From Fusobacteriales bacterium (lineage in GTDB: Bacteria > Fusobacteriota > Fusobacteriia > Fusobacteriales > Fusobacteriaceae), in contig JAICDD010000013.1 in assembly GCA_020063625.1 (NCBI GenBank), positions 1 through 64,000 of the forward strand: a stretch of DNA of 64,000 nt. Reading direction: 5' to 3'. Under the pieces are notes generated by a model. It was not told where the DNA came from. It was given only the letters and a program-made list of their open reading frames with translations, and searched no databases. How positions within the stretch are numbered: position 1 is the first letter of the stretch; every line of letters starts with the position of its first letter. Below, one piece after another: positions 53,401-62,854 of this stretch. Position numbers and translations under genes: made by a program.

Positions 53401-53492
53401 ATGTTAATGAAGTAAACGAAATTTCTGGTGTTACTTTTGAAGGAAATAAAGTGATTTTAGCTCCATTAAGTGCTGTAATTATAAAAAAATAA
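50430..53492 (+). CDS. pulA: Pullulanase type I lipoprotein with two CBM41 domains
   Basis: 1020 residues from the ATG at 50430, after GAAAGGAG; an upstream TTG overlaps that site. The lipobox is LLFISC. Order: two CBM41 starch-binding modules (~40-135 and ~150-255), an Ig-like segment, a CBM48 N-domain, then the GH13_14 catalytic barrel. Motifs are YNWGYDPHSYFAPEGMYS, VVYNHTAN, GFRFDMMGN (nucleophile Asp), FIGEGWR (acid Glu) and AAHDNLTLHD. It splits alpha-1,6 branches of pullulan, starch and glycogen at the surface, giving maltodextrins that the importer and GH65 genes 30 kb away could use. It is intact and full length. Confidence 0.95.
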   Translation: MIKIKNNYLLFILSILLFISCSLDKSNDTTNNSINPTTSLTTLTVYYHRNDANYDNYTVWAWDDVDFTGEWPHGIKNSGTDNYGAVYSLPLKPEPKKASFLFVDETDGENGKDGGDKTIDVTKTNGSVWAMEGSEVVYYSEPDPIEDNEIRVHYKRDDGNYDNFVIWAWGDANFNTDDNKATWPNGIELSGFNNYGAFYDIPLKSTDASSIGFLVVDKTKGDSGKDGGNKNFSNISKYKELFIEQGNDAVYVGTNHDMPDGLKKGEITSNNEITLTFTTNSTFDESKLIIKDKTGNNILFTNTSASGSTDVIVTLTIDTSLAPYSAEYEGNSISITTGSTYIDNTTSYDGDDLGATFNSDGSITLKVWAPTSEDVQVAIFKKSNPEVEAESISMTLTEKGVWAVTLSSDYEGDFYQYKLKHQGEKEYTYALDPYAKSMYEFKINTNASNRAITDAIGKGALVNPSEIANVSGFANIDGYTKREDAVIYEMHVRDFTSHPEANTNAQFGTYKAFIEKLDYLKSLGVTHIQLLPVQSYYYGDESKNNEREWKYSAKNNNYNWGYDPHSYFAPEGMYSENPKDPALRIKELKELIQAIHDKGMGVTLDVVYNHTANSEIFERLVPGYYGFLNADGTPKTSFGGLQMGTTHAMTRKLVVDSIKYWTKEFKVDGFRFDMMGNLDAETVQMAYNEAAKLNPKTLFIGEGWRTFNGDAGVTGVVPADQDWMDKTDNVAVFSDEIRNELKSGFGSEGEPRFITGGERSINTIFNNIKGQPSNFNADDPGDVVQYIAAHDNLTLHDVISQSIRKSVAEHEDEIQKRIRLGNAIILTSQGITFLHGGQEYGRTKQWKGAGNPEDKYTVVPQTKEIFIHDSYDSSDIINAFDWTAVKEDGRGYLTKEYTKGLIAIRRSTDAFRLGSKDFVDSNVSLLYPAANKTAKMIAYKATATNGDEYYVFINGYAEGETPRDSSLKAGVFELNEDLSNGLVLADDDEANVNEVNEISGVTFEGNKVILAPLSAVIIKK

Positions 53493-53517
53493 AACATTCC
53501 CTCCTTTTAAGATAAAT

Positions 53518-53572
53518 AAAACTATAGCTTTTATATTTGAATTTCTCAAATATATCTGCTATAGTTTTTTAT
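53518..53572 (+). terminator. Rho-independent terminator of pulA
   Basis: AAACTATAGC (53519-53528) pairs with GCTATAGTTT (53558-53567), with further pairing of ATATTTGA and TCAAATAT inside, then TTTTATTTT. Confidence 0.85.
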
Positions 53573-53587
53573 TTTAATATATCAAAA

Positions 53588-53618
53588 ATAAAAAAAACCT
53601 CTAAATTTAGAGGTTTTA
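53588..53618 (-). terminator. Rho-independent terminator of the ROK kinase gene
   Basis: AAAACCTCTAAA pairs with TTTAGAGGTTTT (53595-53618), followed on the minus strand by TTTTATTTTT. Confidence 0.85.
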
Positions 53619-53637
53619 CAGTATTACTTAATTTTAT

Positions 53638-54594
53638 TTATATTTCTAATAACGCTGCAGCTCCTACTACTCCTGCATCATTTCCAAGTGCTGCTTGTAC
53701 TATTTCTACTCCATTTAATGTTACTGAAAGTGCATATTTCTCAAGCTCTTTTTTTACTTTATCAAATAAGAAATCTCCTGCAAGTGCTACTCCTCCACCT
53801 ACAACTATCACTTCTGGATTTAATACATTTAATAAATTTCCTATTCCCATAGCTAAATATTTTGCAGCAAAATCTACTATATCTTCAGAAAATTTATCTC
53901 CCTCTTTTGCCGCATCAAATATCTGTTTTGCTTCTAATTCATCTATATTTCCATTTATTTTTTCCCATAATAAATTATTTTTATTTACTCTAAGTCTTGA
54001 TACAGCTTCTCTAATTATTCCTGTTGCTGAAGAATATGCTTCCCAACATCCTTTTTGTCCACATCCACAAAGTCTACCCTCTGCTTCAAGTTTTATATGT
54101 CCTACTTCAGCTCCTGCTCCAGTAAATCCTTCAACTAATTTACCATCAACAACTATTCCTCCACCAATTCCAGTTCCTAGGGTAAGTCCTAGTACATTTT
54201 TATATCCTTTAGCAGCTCCCATCCAAACTTCTCCAAGAGTTATTACATTTGCATCATTTCCTACTTTTACTGTAAGTCCTAATTTTTCTCCAAGTATTTT
54301 AGCAATATTTAAATTTCTTTCCCATGGGAAATTTGCAAAAAAAGTAACAGTCTCAAAATTTACAACAGGCCCTGGAATACCAAGTCCAGCTCCTTTTACT
54401 TCTGATTTATCAATACTTTTTTCTGCCAATAATTCATTTACTAAATTTGCAATTCTATTAAAAGTATCATCTACACCTTTTTCAGAATTAGTTTTTATAG
54501 ATTTTGATACTACTACTTTTCCTGTAGATTCTTCTACAATTCCAGCTTTTACATTTGTTCCTCCTAAATCGATTCCAACAACATATTTACTCAT
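53638..54594 (-). CDS. glcK: ROK family glucokinase
   Basis: 318 residues from the ATG at 54594, about 12 bases after GGAGG; a longer frame lacks a site. It phosphorylates glucose with ATP. KYVVGIDLGGTNVKAGIVEE is the ATP-binding motif, GLGIPGPVNF-like sequence follows, and the ROK zinc cluster is CGCGQKGCWEAY. TGAGAEVGHIKLE holds the sugar-binding residues. Glucose released by the GH65 phosphorylase would be a substrate. It follows glgC with 77 bases between. Confidence 0.9.
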   Translation of the reverse strand: MSKYVVGIDLGGTNVKAGIVEESTGKVVVSKSIKTNSEKGVDDTFNRIANLVNELLAEKSIDKSEVKGAGLGIPGPVVNFETVTFFANFPWERNLNIAKILGEKLGLTVKVGNDANVITLGEVWMGAAKGYKNVLGLTLGTGIGGGIVVDGKLVEGFTGAGAEVGHIKLEAEGRLCGCGQKGCWEAYSSATGIIREAVSRLRVNKNNLLWEKINGNIDELEAKQIFDAAKEGDKFSEDIVDFAAKYLAMGIGNLLNVLNPEVIVVGGGVALAGDFLFDKVKKELEKYALSVTLNGVEIVQAALGNDAGVVGAAALLEI

Positions 54595-54671
54595 ATTATT
54601 TCTTGCACCTCCAGGTTTTTTAATAATTATATACAAAATAATAACATTTATCAAGCATTTTTAAAGATATT

Positions 54672-55964
54672 CTACAAAAATAAATCAAAAAATCCATTTT
54701 CTTCAGAACGATGTATTGTTTCACCACTTTTTAGTTTATCTATTCCTATAAAATCTATCTCTTCTACTTTTGACATAATTCTACAATTTCTTTCTATTAT
54801 CATATTAGCAGGAATTCTTGCAAATTTTCCAATTACATTTAATCCAGAATAAAGTTTATCAGGTATTTCTTTATTGGGAGTCATATTTTCACCTATTCCT
54901 ACTTGACTGTTTTCTCCTACATAAACTTTTTTATCTATTATTGATTTATCAATATAAGCATTTTTAGCTATAACTGTATCATTTAATATTATAGAATTTT
55001 TTATAATAGCACCTTTTTCTACTACAACTCCTGGTGAAATAACAGAATTTTCAACATACCCTTTTATAACACAACCATTTGAAATAAGTGAATTTTTAGC
55101 TCTACCATCTCCTATAAATTTTACTGGTGGTCTTTCCTCACTTTTTGTTCTTATCATAAAATGCTCTTCATATATATCTATAGGTGGTTTTTCTGATATC
55201 AATTCTAGATTTGTCTTCCAATATTGATCTAAAGTTCCTACATCTTTCCAATATCCTTTAAATTCAAAGGCTTTTATATTGTATTTCCCAATATTTTCTG
55301 GTATTATATCTTTACCAAAATCACTTTTACCATTTGGACCACAACTATTTAGTAATAAATCTTTTAAAACTTCAAATTTAAAAATATAGATTCCCATAGA
55401 GGCTAATTCACTTTTAGGATTTTCTGGTTTTTCTTCAAATTCTAAAATATTTTTATTTTCATCTACAGATAATATACCAAAATGGTGTGCTATTTTTCTA
55501 TCTACTTTTTTTACAGCTATTGTTATATCTGCATCTGTTTCTTCATGTTGTTTTATCATATCTCTATAATCCATTTTATATACATGATCTCCAGCTAAAA
55601 TAAGTACATATTCTGGAGAATAATCTGCTATATAATTTAAATTTTGATATACAGCATTTGCTGTCCCTACATACCATTTACCATTTGTTCTTTGATATGG
55701 TGGTAAAAGCGTTATCCCACCATATGATCTATCTAAATCCCATGGTTTCCCTACTCCTATATGGTCACTAAGAGATCTCGGTAAATATTGAGTAAGTACT
55801 CCTACTGTATAAATATTTGAATTTATACAATTACTAAGTACAAAATCAATTATTCTATATTTACCTGCAAATGGAACTGCTGGTTTTGCTCTATGGTTTG
55901 ATAAAATATCAAGTCTTGTACCAGCTCCCCCTGCTAAAATCATTGCTATTACTTTTTTTCCCAT
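54672..55964 (-). CDS. glgC: Glucose-1-phosphate adenylyltransferase GlgC
   Basis: 430 residues from the ATG at 55964; a GTG 9 bases upstream is too close to the GGTGAAG site. GlgC makes ADP-glucose for glycogen. The nucleotide site is [20 protein letters not shown] followed by [15 protein letters not shown], with [12 protein letters not shown] and a C-terminal left-handed helix domain. No glgD, glgA, glgB or glgP is adjacent. Curiously it follows the cheA-mcp-cheW genes by only 14 bases in the same direction. Confidence 0.95.
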   Translation of the reverse strand: MGKKVIAMILAGGAGTRLDILSNHRAKPAVPFAGKYRIIDFVLSNCINSNIYTVGVLTQYLPRSLSDHIGVGKPWDLDRSYGGITLLPPYQRTNGKWYVGTANAVYQNLNYIADYSPEYVLILAGDHVYKMDYRDMIKQHEETDADITIAVKKVDRKIAHHFGILSVDENKNILEFEEKPENPKSELASMGIYIFKFEVLKDLLLNSCGPNGKSDFGKDIIPENIGKYNIKAFEFKGYWKDVGTLDQYWKTNLELISEKPPIDIYEEHFMIRTKSEERPPVKFIGDGRAKNSLISNGCVIKGYVENSVISPGVVVEKGAIIKNSIILNDTVIAKNAYIDKSIIDKKVYVGENSQVGIGENMTPNKEIPDKLYSGLNVIGKFARIPANMIIERNCRIMSKVEEIDFIGIDKLKSGETIHRSEENGFFDLFL

Positions 55965-55978
55965 ACTCTTCACCAGCC

Positions 55979-56400
55979 TTATTTTATTGTTTCAAATATT
56001 TTATCAACACAAATTATATTCAACTCACTGCTATCTTGAATTTCTACTTTAGCATCGATATATGGATTTACTTTTTTAAATTCTATAATTTTTTCTTTCT
56101 CAATTATTAAGGTATCATAAATTTCGTCTACAATCAATGCAAATTTTTTCTTTTTATTAGAAATTATTATATAAATTTTATGTTTTTGCTTTTCTTCTAC
56201 TTCGAATATATCTAATTTCTTTTTAATATCAAATACTGCAACTATCTCTCCTTTTAAATTAACTATTCCTAAAATATATTCTGGTAATTCTTCTATTTTT
56301 TTTAAATTTAAGTTTATAACTATTTCTTGAATGCTATTTATACTTATTAAAAATTTTTCTTTTCCTAATAAAGTTCTTCATAATTAATATCTTCTAACAT
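55979..56400 (-). pseudogene. cheW: cheW, interrupted by a frameshift near its 5' end
   Basis: The ATG at 56400 follows AGGTGAT and starts MLEDINYEEL but meets TAG at 56367-56365. Moving to the -1 frame around 56371 restores about 130 residues of CheW: LLGKEKFLISINSIQEIV, ELPEYILGIVNLKGEIVAVF, then FALIVDEIYDTLIIE, ending at 55979. The open frame has no usable start of its own after the preceding TGA. One missing T in CTTTATT would explain it. CheW couples receptors to CheA. It may be a recent mutation, a sequence error, or programmed frameshifting; no clear slippery heptamer is seen. It lies 9 bases after the chemoreceptor gene. Confidence 0.85.
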
Positions 56401-56409
56401 TTTTATCAC

Positions 56410-58215
56410 CTAGTTTTCTTTATTTTCTCCTGTTACTTTAAATTGTTCTACTTGCATTATAAACTCTTGAATTTTTTGATAAAATACTGTCATTGCTGTA
56501 GAAACTTCCTCAGCTGTTGAAGCATTTGATTGAGTTGCAGCTTCTAAGTCTGCTATTATTCTATCTACTACTTCTATATCCAATCTTTGTTCATCTACAC
56601 TATCTCTAATATTTTGTATTATTTCATTCATTTCATGAATTTTTTCTGATATTTCACTTATAGAGCTTGTTGTTTCATTTACTAGCTCATTTCCTTTATC
56701 TATTTTATCTACTGTCATTTTTATTCTTTTATTAATTTTTTTAGCAGATTCACTACTTTTTTTAGATAAAGCTCTTATTTCACTAGCAACTACTGCAAAT
56801 CCTCTTCCTTGCTCTCCAGCCCTTGCTGCTTCTACTGCTGCATTAAGTGCTAAAATATTTGTTTGAAAAGCAATTTCATCTATAATTTCTGTTATATCTT
56901 CTATTTGTTTAGAGCTTTCATTTATATCTTCCATAGAATGTTTTAATTCTTTTGAAGCTTGTTCTATTTTTAAAGTATTTGAAACTATTTCTTTTACTTT
57001 CTCTGTTGCTAAAATAGTTTGAGCTACATTATTATTTACCCTTACTCCTATTTGTCTCATTGTACTACTATTATCTTCTAATGATACTGCTTGTTCACTT
57101 GTTTTTTTAGCTAAATCTTCATTTGCTGTATTCATCTCTTCTGCAGAATTTCCTATATTTTGGGCTTCATTTTTTATTATTGATATTACTTTATCTAGTT
57201 TTTCTATAAAAAAGTTAAAATTATTAACTAATGTCATAAATTCATTAGTTGTTGTATTTTCGATTCTTACACTTAATTCTCCTTTTGCTGCTATTTTTAT
57301 TTTATCTACAATATTAATTATAGGTTTTGTAAATTTTCTAGAAAATCTATCTACTATAAAATAAGTAAATAATAGTATTAATACTACTATCAATAAAGTT
57401 GTATTTTGTAAATTATTTAAATCTCTTTTTAAATCTTTTGTTTCCAATGCTCCCATAAGAATCCAATTATTTTTTAATCTACTATAAAATAGTGTTTTAT
57501 TTTTTCCTAAATACTTATACTCTAAAATATTTCTATTTTTTAAAAATTGTTTTTTATCTAGACCTTCTAGTCCATTAATATTAAAAATATTTTTACTATT
57601 AAGGTCTATATTTGGATGATAAATAAAATTAAATCTACTATCTAAAAGTGCATAATAACCACTTTGATAAAATTCCCTATTTTTTAATTCTGTATAAATT
57701 TTGTCATAATCAAATTCTATTCCTAGTACTCCATATTCTTTCCCATCTTTGTATAATACTCTTTGATATTTTATTTCTGTTGTCTCTTTATCATTTTCAG
57801 GAAGGCTCCATCCTTCAAAATAATCAATATTTTTTTCTATTTTTTCTTTTGTATACACGCCATCTTTATCATAATCACTTAGTGCTACTCCTCTACCATC
57901 TTTCAATTTTATATAAATTCCTAATTTTTTTTCTAATTCTAAATATTTAAAAAAGAATTTTTCTAATTCATCTAATGTATTATTTGATATTATTTTTTCA
58001 TTATATAAATTAAAATATATATCTATTATATTTATATCCTGAAAAAGTTCTTTTTCAAATAATAGTTCTTGTTCATTTATTTTAGAATCTAATATTATTT
58101 TATAATTTCGTTCAAACATATTTTTACTTATAATATTTATAGAAAATATCATTAATATCGACATTATTATTACAGCTACCATTACATTTAAAGTAATTTG
58201 TTTTGTTATCTTCAT
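56410..58215 (-). CDS. Methyl-accepting chemotaxis protein with Cache-type sensor
   Basis: 601 residues. Membrane helix 1 is near residues 10-30. A ~230-residue periplasmic domain follows ([19 protein letters not shown], then [17 protein letters not shown]), of double-Cache type, which usually binds small organic ligands. Membrane helix 2 ([16 protein letters not shown]) leads into HAMP and the signalling domain with tip [20 protein letters not shown] followed by [12 protein letters not shown]. It lies 34 bases after cheA and before cheW, forming one chemosensory operon. Confidence 0.94.
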   Translation of the reverse strand: MKITKQITLNVMVAVIIMSILMIFSINIISKNMFERNYKIILDSKINEQELLFEKELFQDINIIDIYFNLYNEKIISNNTLDELEKFFFKYLELEKKLGIYIKLKDGRGVALSDYDKDGVYTKEKIEKNIDYFEGWSLPENDKETTEIKYQRVLYKDGKEYGVLGIEFDYDKIYTELKNREFYQSGYYALLDSRFNFIYHPNIDLNSKNIFNINGLEGLDKKQFLKNRNILEYKYLGKNKTLFYSRLKNNWILMGALETKDLKRDLNNLQNTTLLIVVLILLFTYFIVDRFSRKFTKPIINIVDKIKIAAKGELSVRIENTTTNEFMTLVNNFNFFIEKLDKVISIIKNEAQNIGNSAEEMNTANEDLAKKTSEQAVSLEDNSSTMRQIGVRVNNNVAQTILATEKVKEIVSNTLKIEQASKELKHSMEDINESSKQIEDITEIIDEIAFQTNILALNAAVEAARAGEQGRGFAVVASEIRALSKKSSESAKKINKRIKMTVDKIDKGNELVNETTSSISEISEKIHEMNEIIQNIRDSVDEQRLDIEVVDRIIADLEAATQSNASTAEEVSTAMTVFYQKIQEFIMQVEQFKVTGENKEN

Positions 58216-58249
58216 TTATATACCTCCAGTTTTTTATATTTTTTATTTA

Positions 58250-60058
58250 TTATAATAATCTTGGATTAATAACAGGAACTAATTCACCATTACCTAATAT
58301 AGTTACTCCTGAATATTTTCTAAGTTTATCATGTGTTATATTTATATCTCTTATGATATATTCTCTTTCATCTAATATATCTTTTACAAAATATCCTTTT
58401 CTATCATCTCCATTTTTAAGTATCATTATTACTCTATTTTCTGTACTTTTATTTGAATCAATATAACCTATATCATACTCCTTTTCTTTATATTTTATTT
58501 TATTTTCTATTATTTTTACATTATTTACATCTATTATTTCTTCTACACTTGATAAAGGTAATACATATTTTTCATTTGTTTCAACTAAAAATCCTTCTAT
58601 TATTGATATTGTATTTGGTATCTTTAATCTAAATCTTGTATATTTATCTGTTTCTGTTTCTATTTTTATTTCTCCACCTAATTCCTCTATTATTGATTTT
58701 ACTACATCCATTCCTATACCACGTCCTGATATCTCTGTAACATAATTAGATGTAGAAAATCCTGGTAAAAATATAAGTTGTAAAATCTCTTCTTTTGTCA
58801 GAGTTTTATTTATATCAATAAGCTCTTTTTCTAAAGCTTTTCTGTATATTTCATTACTATCAAGTCCAGCTCCATCATCTTCTATTTCTATTATTATAAA
58901 ATCATTTTCTTGATATGCTTCTACTTTTATATGTCCTGTTTCTATTTTCCCTTTTCTTCTTCTTTCTCCTCTACTTTCTATACCATGATCTAAGGAGTTC
59001 TTTATCATATGTTTTAATGCTGGTGCTATTTTTTCTAATATAGTTTTATCTATCTTTGTTGTTTCTCCTAATATTTCAAGTTGAACATCTTTATCTAGCT
59101 CTGCACATATATCTTTTACTATTTTATTTAATTGATAAAACAATACATTTGCTTGAACTAAACGAATTTTAAAAATATCTTCTTGTAATTCTTTAGTTAT
59201 TTTTCTTATTTTACTTAATAAATCTGTATATTTTTCTCTATTTTCTTCATCTAATTTGTCTTCAAACATATACAGTTCTGATTGTTTTATTGATATTTCT
59301 GTAATTGAATTAAGTAAACTATCTAATATATTTGTCTCTATTCTAACAAATTGAATATTTTTTAATTCTGTTGTATTACTACTTAATTTTTTCTCTTTAA
59401 CTTTTTTCTTTATTTCACCTTTTTGTACTCTATATTCACCTTCTCCAGATAATAAAACATCTAACATTCCTTTTATTTCATCTAAATTTTCTAATAAAAC
59501 TACTACTTTATAATTACCTTCTTTTTCTTTATCTATTGATTTTAATTTTCCATAAAAATCAAACAGTTGCTCTATCTCTTTTATTTTTAAACTCTTTTCT
59601 TCATAAAATTTTAAATTAAAAGTATATACCTCCATATTTTCTTCTACTTCAATTTCTTGCTTATTTTCTTTTATATCTATTTTCTTCTCTTTTTCTTCTA
59701 CTTTACAACTTTTATCATTTAAACCCTTACCAAAATCAATTGAGATAGCTTTTTCAAACCCTTCATTTTCTGCCACTTTAATAAATTCTCTTACTTCATC
59801 TAGCTTATCTAATACTTCTCTTACTATTTTTTCTTTTTCTTTTCCCTCTTTCCATCTATCCTCTATTTCATGAAAAAATTTTGAGTATTTATCAATATCA
59901 AAAGTTGCAAAATCTCCTTTTAATGTATGAAAATAACGTCTAATTTGTACATCTGTCTCTTCATCTATATCAGAATTATAACTATATAATATTTTTTCTA
60001 AATCTTCTACTATATCATATACTTCCTCAAAAAATATTTTTATGTAAGAATTATCCAT
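58250..60058 (-). CDS. cheA: Chemotaxis histidine kinase CheA
   Basis: 602 residues. The N-terminal HPt domain has the phosphorylated His at residue 44 (RRYFHTLKGDFATF). After a polar linker comes a small alpha/beta domain in the P2 place, the dimerisation helices, and the HATPase domain with N-box LKHMIKNSLDHGIESRGERR, DDGAGL and GRGIGMDVVKSII. The last ~140 residues form the CheW-like regulatory domain. Motility control through CheY is expected; cheY, cheB and cheR are not in the window. AAGGAGGAG precedes the start. Confidence 0.95.
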   Translation of the reverse strand: MDNSYIKIFFEEVYDIVEDLEKILYSYNSDIDEETDVQIRRYFHTLKGDFATFDIDKYSKFFHEIEDRWKEGKEKEKIVREVLDKLDEVREFIKVAENEGFEKAISIDFGKGLNDKSCKVEEKEKKIDIKENKQEIEVEENMEVYTFNLKFYEEKSLKIKEIEQLFDFYGKLKSIDKEKEGNYKVVVLLENLDEIKGMLDVLLSGEGEYRVQKGEIKKKVKEKKLSSNTTELKNIQFVRIETNILDSLLNSITEISIKQSELYMFEDKLDEENREKYTDLLSKIRKITKELQEDIFKIRLVQANVLFYQLNKIVKDICAELDKDVQLEILGETTKIDKTILEKIAPALKHMIKNSLDHGIESRGERRRKGKIETGHIKVEAYQENDFIIIEIEDDGAGLDSNEIYRKALEKELIDINKTLTKEEILQLIFLPGFSTSNYVTEISGRGIGMDVVKSIIEELGGEIKIETETDKYTRFRLKIPNTISIIEGFLVETNEKYVLPLSSVEEIIDVNNVKIIENKIKYKEKEYDIGYIDSNKSTENRVIMILKNGDDRKGYFVKDILDEREYIIRDINITHDKLRKYSGVTILGNGELVPVINPRLL

Positions 60059-60254
60059 AGCTCCTCCTTACCCATTACTTTATAATTAAATTATTTAATT
60101 TATAAATAAATTTTACTATTTTTCTTTAATATATTTTTTCAAAAATATTTTACAATTATCTATAAAAATTTCTCCATATTCTTTATACAAAAAAAAATTA
60201 AAATTCTTTTTTATTTTTTTAATTTTTTTTTAAACTTTACAAACTTCAATTAAA

Positions 60255-60283
60255 TTGATAATATATATATTCTATGATATAAT
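60255..60283 (+). promoter_or_regulatory. Promoter of the tdk-bioD fusion gene
   Basis: TTGATA (60255-60260), 17-base spacer, TATAAT (60278-60283). The leader is very short, since the ribosome binding site begins at 60291. The rest of 60059-60254 is AT-rich without recognised structure. Confidence 0.75.
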
Positions 60284-60304
60284 AAACAATAGAGGTGATG
60301 AAAA

Positions 60305-61549
60305 TTGCATTTATTTTTAACTGAAGGAATGGGTTGGTTAGAAGTTATTACAGGTAGTATGTTTTCTGGTAAAAGTGAAGAATTAATTAGAAGACTAAGA
60401 CGTGCAAAATATGCCAACCAAAAAGTTATTGCTTTTAAACATTCTAGTGATAAACGATATGATGATACAAAAGTAGCTTCTCATTCAAAAAATTTTATAG
60501 AAGCTATTCCTGCAAGTAGTGCAAAAGAGATAGAACAATTAGTATTTGAAAAATATTATGATGCTGAAGTTATAGGAATTGATGAAGTTCAATTTTTTGG
60601 TTTAGATATAGTAAATGTTGTAGAAAGATTTGCTAATATGGGGAAAAGAGTTATTGTTGCTGGACTTGATCAAGATTTTAGAGGTGAACCATTTCACCCT
60701 ATGCCTGAGTTATTAGCTAGAGCAGAACACACAGATAAATTAAATGCTATATGTATGGTTTGTGGAAGTCCTGCTTCTCGTACTCAAAGACTTGTAAATG
60801 GTGAACCAGCTTACTATGACGATCCTATAATCCAAGTAGGGGCTTCTGAATCTTATGAAGCTAGATGTAGAAAATGTCATGTAGTTAAACATAGAGAGAA
60901 AAAAGAGGGAAAACTTTATTTTATAGTAGGTACAAGTACTGAAATAGGAAAAACATTCTCTACTATTAGTTTACTAAAAGATGATTTAAAAAATAATAAA
61001 AAAGTTATTGCTTTAAAACCAGTAGAAACAGGACTTGAAACATTTAATTCAATAGAGGAGTCTGATAGTGGTAAATATGCAAAATTATTAAATAAAAATA
61101 TTTCTGAAATTAATGAATATTTTTTTAATAAACCAGTTTCTCCACACTTAGCTTCTATTGCTGATAATAAAACTATTAATTTAAATAACATTAAAACTAA
61201 AATAAATAGCGCTATTAATGAATATGATACAATTTATGTAGAAGGTGCTGGTGGATTATTAGTTCCATTAAAAGATAAATTTACTTTTTTAGATCTCATT
61301 ATTGCTTATAGACAAAAAGCAGAAGTTATTTTAGTTTCTGCAAATACTTTAGGAACTATTAATCATACATTACTTACTATTGATGTACTTAAAAGAAATG
61401 ATATAAAGATAAGAGGTATTGTTTTTAATAACGTTAATAACATAAAAGATGAAAAATTTTTAAATGATAATATTGAAACTATAAAATCATTTACAAATCT
61501 TGAAATTTTAAAAGTTATAGATTATGTTATAGATTATAAGGAAAATTAA
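60305..61549 (+). CDS. Thymidine kinase-dethiobiotin synthetase fusion protein
   Basis: 414 residues in one uninterrupted frame. Residues 1-201 are a complete type II thymidine kinase: P-loop [15 protein letters not shown] (17-24 core), [25 protein letters not shown], and zinc cysteines CMVCG and CRKCH. Residues 203-414 are a dethiobiotin synthetase (BioD): [14 protein letters not shown] with P-loop at 209-217, [20 protein letters not shown] and [15 protein letters not shown]. Thymidine salvage and biotin synthesis are unrelated, so the fusion is unexpected. The start is TTG at 60305, 7 bases after GAGGTGAT; the downstream ATG at 60329 lacks spacing. No other biotin gene is in the window. Confidence 0.93.
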   Translation: MHLFLTEGMGWLEVITGSMFSGKSEELIRRLRRAKYANQKVIAFKHSSDKRYDDTKVASHSKNFIEAIPASSAKEIEQLVFEKYYDAEVIGIDEVQFFGLDIVNVVERFANMGKRVIVAGLDQDFRGEPFHPMPELLARAEHTDKLNAICMVCGSPASRTQRLVNGEPAYYDDPIIQVGASESYEARCRKCHVVKHREKKEGKLYFIVGTSTEIGKTFSTISLLKDDLKNNKKVIALKPVETGLETFNSIEESDSGKYAKLLNKNISEINEYFFNKPVSPHLASIADNKTINLNNIKTKINSAINEYDTIYVEGAGGLLVPLKDKFTFLDLIIAYRQKAEVILVSANTLGTINHTLLTIDVLKRNDIKIRGIVFNNVNNIKDEKFLNDNIETIKSFTNLEILKVIDYVIDYKEN

Positions 61550-61550
61550 A

Positions 61551-62390
61551 ATGATAGATATTAGAAAATTAGAAAAAAATAATAAATTTGGATATTTTTT
61601 TTGGATAAAATATAATGGTAAATTTTTTGATGCTTTTGATGAAATTAAAGATAAAAAAACAGTAAAAGGTGAATTTAATAAATCTTTAAATAAACTTGGC
61701 ATATCATGGGCTAAAGGTATACAACAAGGTGGAAGAACAGATAGTGGTGTTAGTGCTAATAAAAATTTACTTTATATATCCACTTATTTTAATGGTGATT
61801 TAGAACAGCTTAAAAATGATTTTAATAATTTAAATAAACATTTAAAAATTATTAAAATTGAAAAAACTATTCCTAATCTTGTTATACCTGATATTATTGA
61901 AATGCGTGAATATATTTATAATTATCCAAAAGAAAAAATAGAAATTTCGGAAGAAGAGATTATAAAAAAATGTAATTCTCTTTCTGGAGAATATGATTTA
62001 TCTGAATTTACAGATTTTAAGGGAAAAAAACTAAAAAATCCAATTAGAAAAGTAGAAATTTCTTATGAGAATAATTCTCTTATTTTTAAAGGTAATTCAT
62101 TCCTACCAAAACAAATAAGAATTATGAGTAGTTATATTTTTACTAATACTAAAAAAATATTCCCTGCAAAATATCTTACATTAAATAATATTATTTTAAA
62201 AAAAGAGTATGAAAAATTAATTATTAAAGAAATTAAAGATATTCATATAGATTATGTAACTAAAATTGAAAAATTAAATGATATATATATACTATATACT
62301 GATGATAAAAGTGTTTTAATTGGTAAAAGAGGGAAAAACATAAAAAAACTAAGACAAAAATTGGGGAAAGTCATTATACGTGGGAATTAA
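61551..62390 (+). CDS. TruA-like pseudouridine synthase with C-terminal KH-like motif
   Basis: 279 residues. GGRTDSGVSA at 60-69 is the catalytic loop of TruA-family tRNA pseudouridine synthases, with D64 as the nucleophile. YIYNYP and LSGEYDLSEFTDF fit the second half of the fold, shortened relative to TruA. The C-terminus has SVLIGKRGKNIKKLRQKLGK, a KH-type GxxG loop (GKRG at 258-261). Classic TruA lacks this, so substrate choice may differ. It starts one base after the tdk-bioD stop; coupling is likely. Confidence 0.75.
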   Translation: MIDIRKLEKNNKFGYFFWIKYNGKFFDAFDEIKDKKTVKGEFNKSLNKLGISWAKGIQQGGRTDSGVSANKNLLYISTYFNGDLEQLKNDFNNLNKHLKIIKIEKTIPNLVIPDIIEMREYIYNYPKEKIEISEEEIIKKCNSLSGEYDLSEFTDFKGKKLKNPIRKVEISYENNSLIFKGNSFLPKQIRIMSSYIFTNTKKIFPAKYLTLNNIILKKEYEKLIIKEIKDIHIDYVTKIEKLNDIYILYTDDKSVLIGKRGKNIKKLRQKLGKVIIRGN

Positions 62391-62405
62391 ATTGTGGGAG
62401 GATAA

Positions 62406-62834
62406 ATGCTTTATAAATTAAAACAGGTATTTAATATTATATACCCTAAAATTAAAGAAAAAGATTACCAACTCGTTATAAAATATTTAGAACCACTTGA
62501 ATTAAATATATTTAACGAAATGTCAAATTATGACAAAAAACACTCTGTTAATATTTTAAAAGATTGTTTAAAAAATAAGTATTTGAAAGATGATATTTTA
62601 TATTTAAAACTTGCTCTACTTCACGACTGTGGAAAAGATAAAAAAACTAAATTTTATCAAAGAGTTTTTCACTCTATTACAAAAAAAGGAGTTTTGCAAT
62701 TTCATCCAAAACGTGGTTTTGAAAAAACTAAAGATATAAACTATAAATTAGCTTTACTTATATTAAAACATCATAATAAAAATATACAAAATGAAAAATT
62801 AAAAATATTTAGAAAAATAGATGACCGAAATTAA
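62406..62834 (+). CDS. HD-domain protein, putative phosphohydrolase
   Basis: 142 residues. Metal-binding residues of an HD fold are visible: KKHSVNIL, ALLHDCGKDKK (His-Asp pair near residues 75-76) and ILKHHNKN. Such proteins hydrolyse phosphate esters or nucleotides; the substrate is unknown. GGGAGG precedes the start at good spacing. It lies 15 bases after the TruA-like gene and 20 bases before the radical SAM gene. Confidence 0.85.
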   Translation: MLYKLKQVFNIIYPKIKEKDYQLVIKYLEPLELNIFNEMSNYDKKHSVNILKDCLKNKYLKDDILYLKLALLHDCGKDKKTKFYQRVFHSITKKGVLQFHPKRGFEKTKDINYKLALLILKHHNKNIQNEKLKIFRKIDDRN

Positions 62835-62854
62835 AGAATTTAGAAAGGAAAGTA

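Noticed and set aside
53537-54664. 375-codon plus-strand open frame rich in Ser, Pro and Thr
   Set aside because: It is antisense to the ROK glucokinase, whose motifs are complete; the open frame is a codon-bias shadow.
60130-60215. Possible sigma-28 promoter upstream of cheA
   Set aside because: TAAAGAAT and an ATAGATAA-like box occur on the minus strand, but the spacing is about 14 bases, not 11, and the -10 match is poor.
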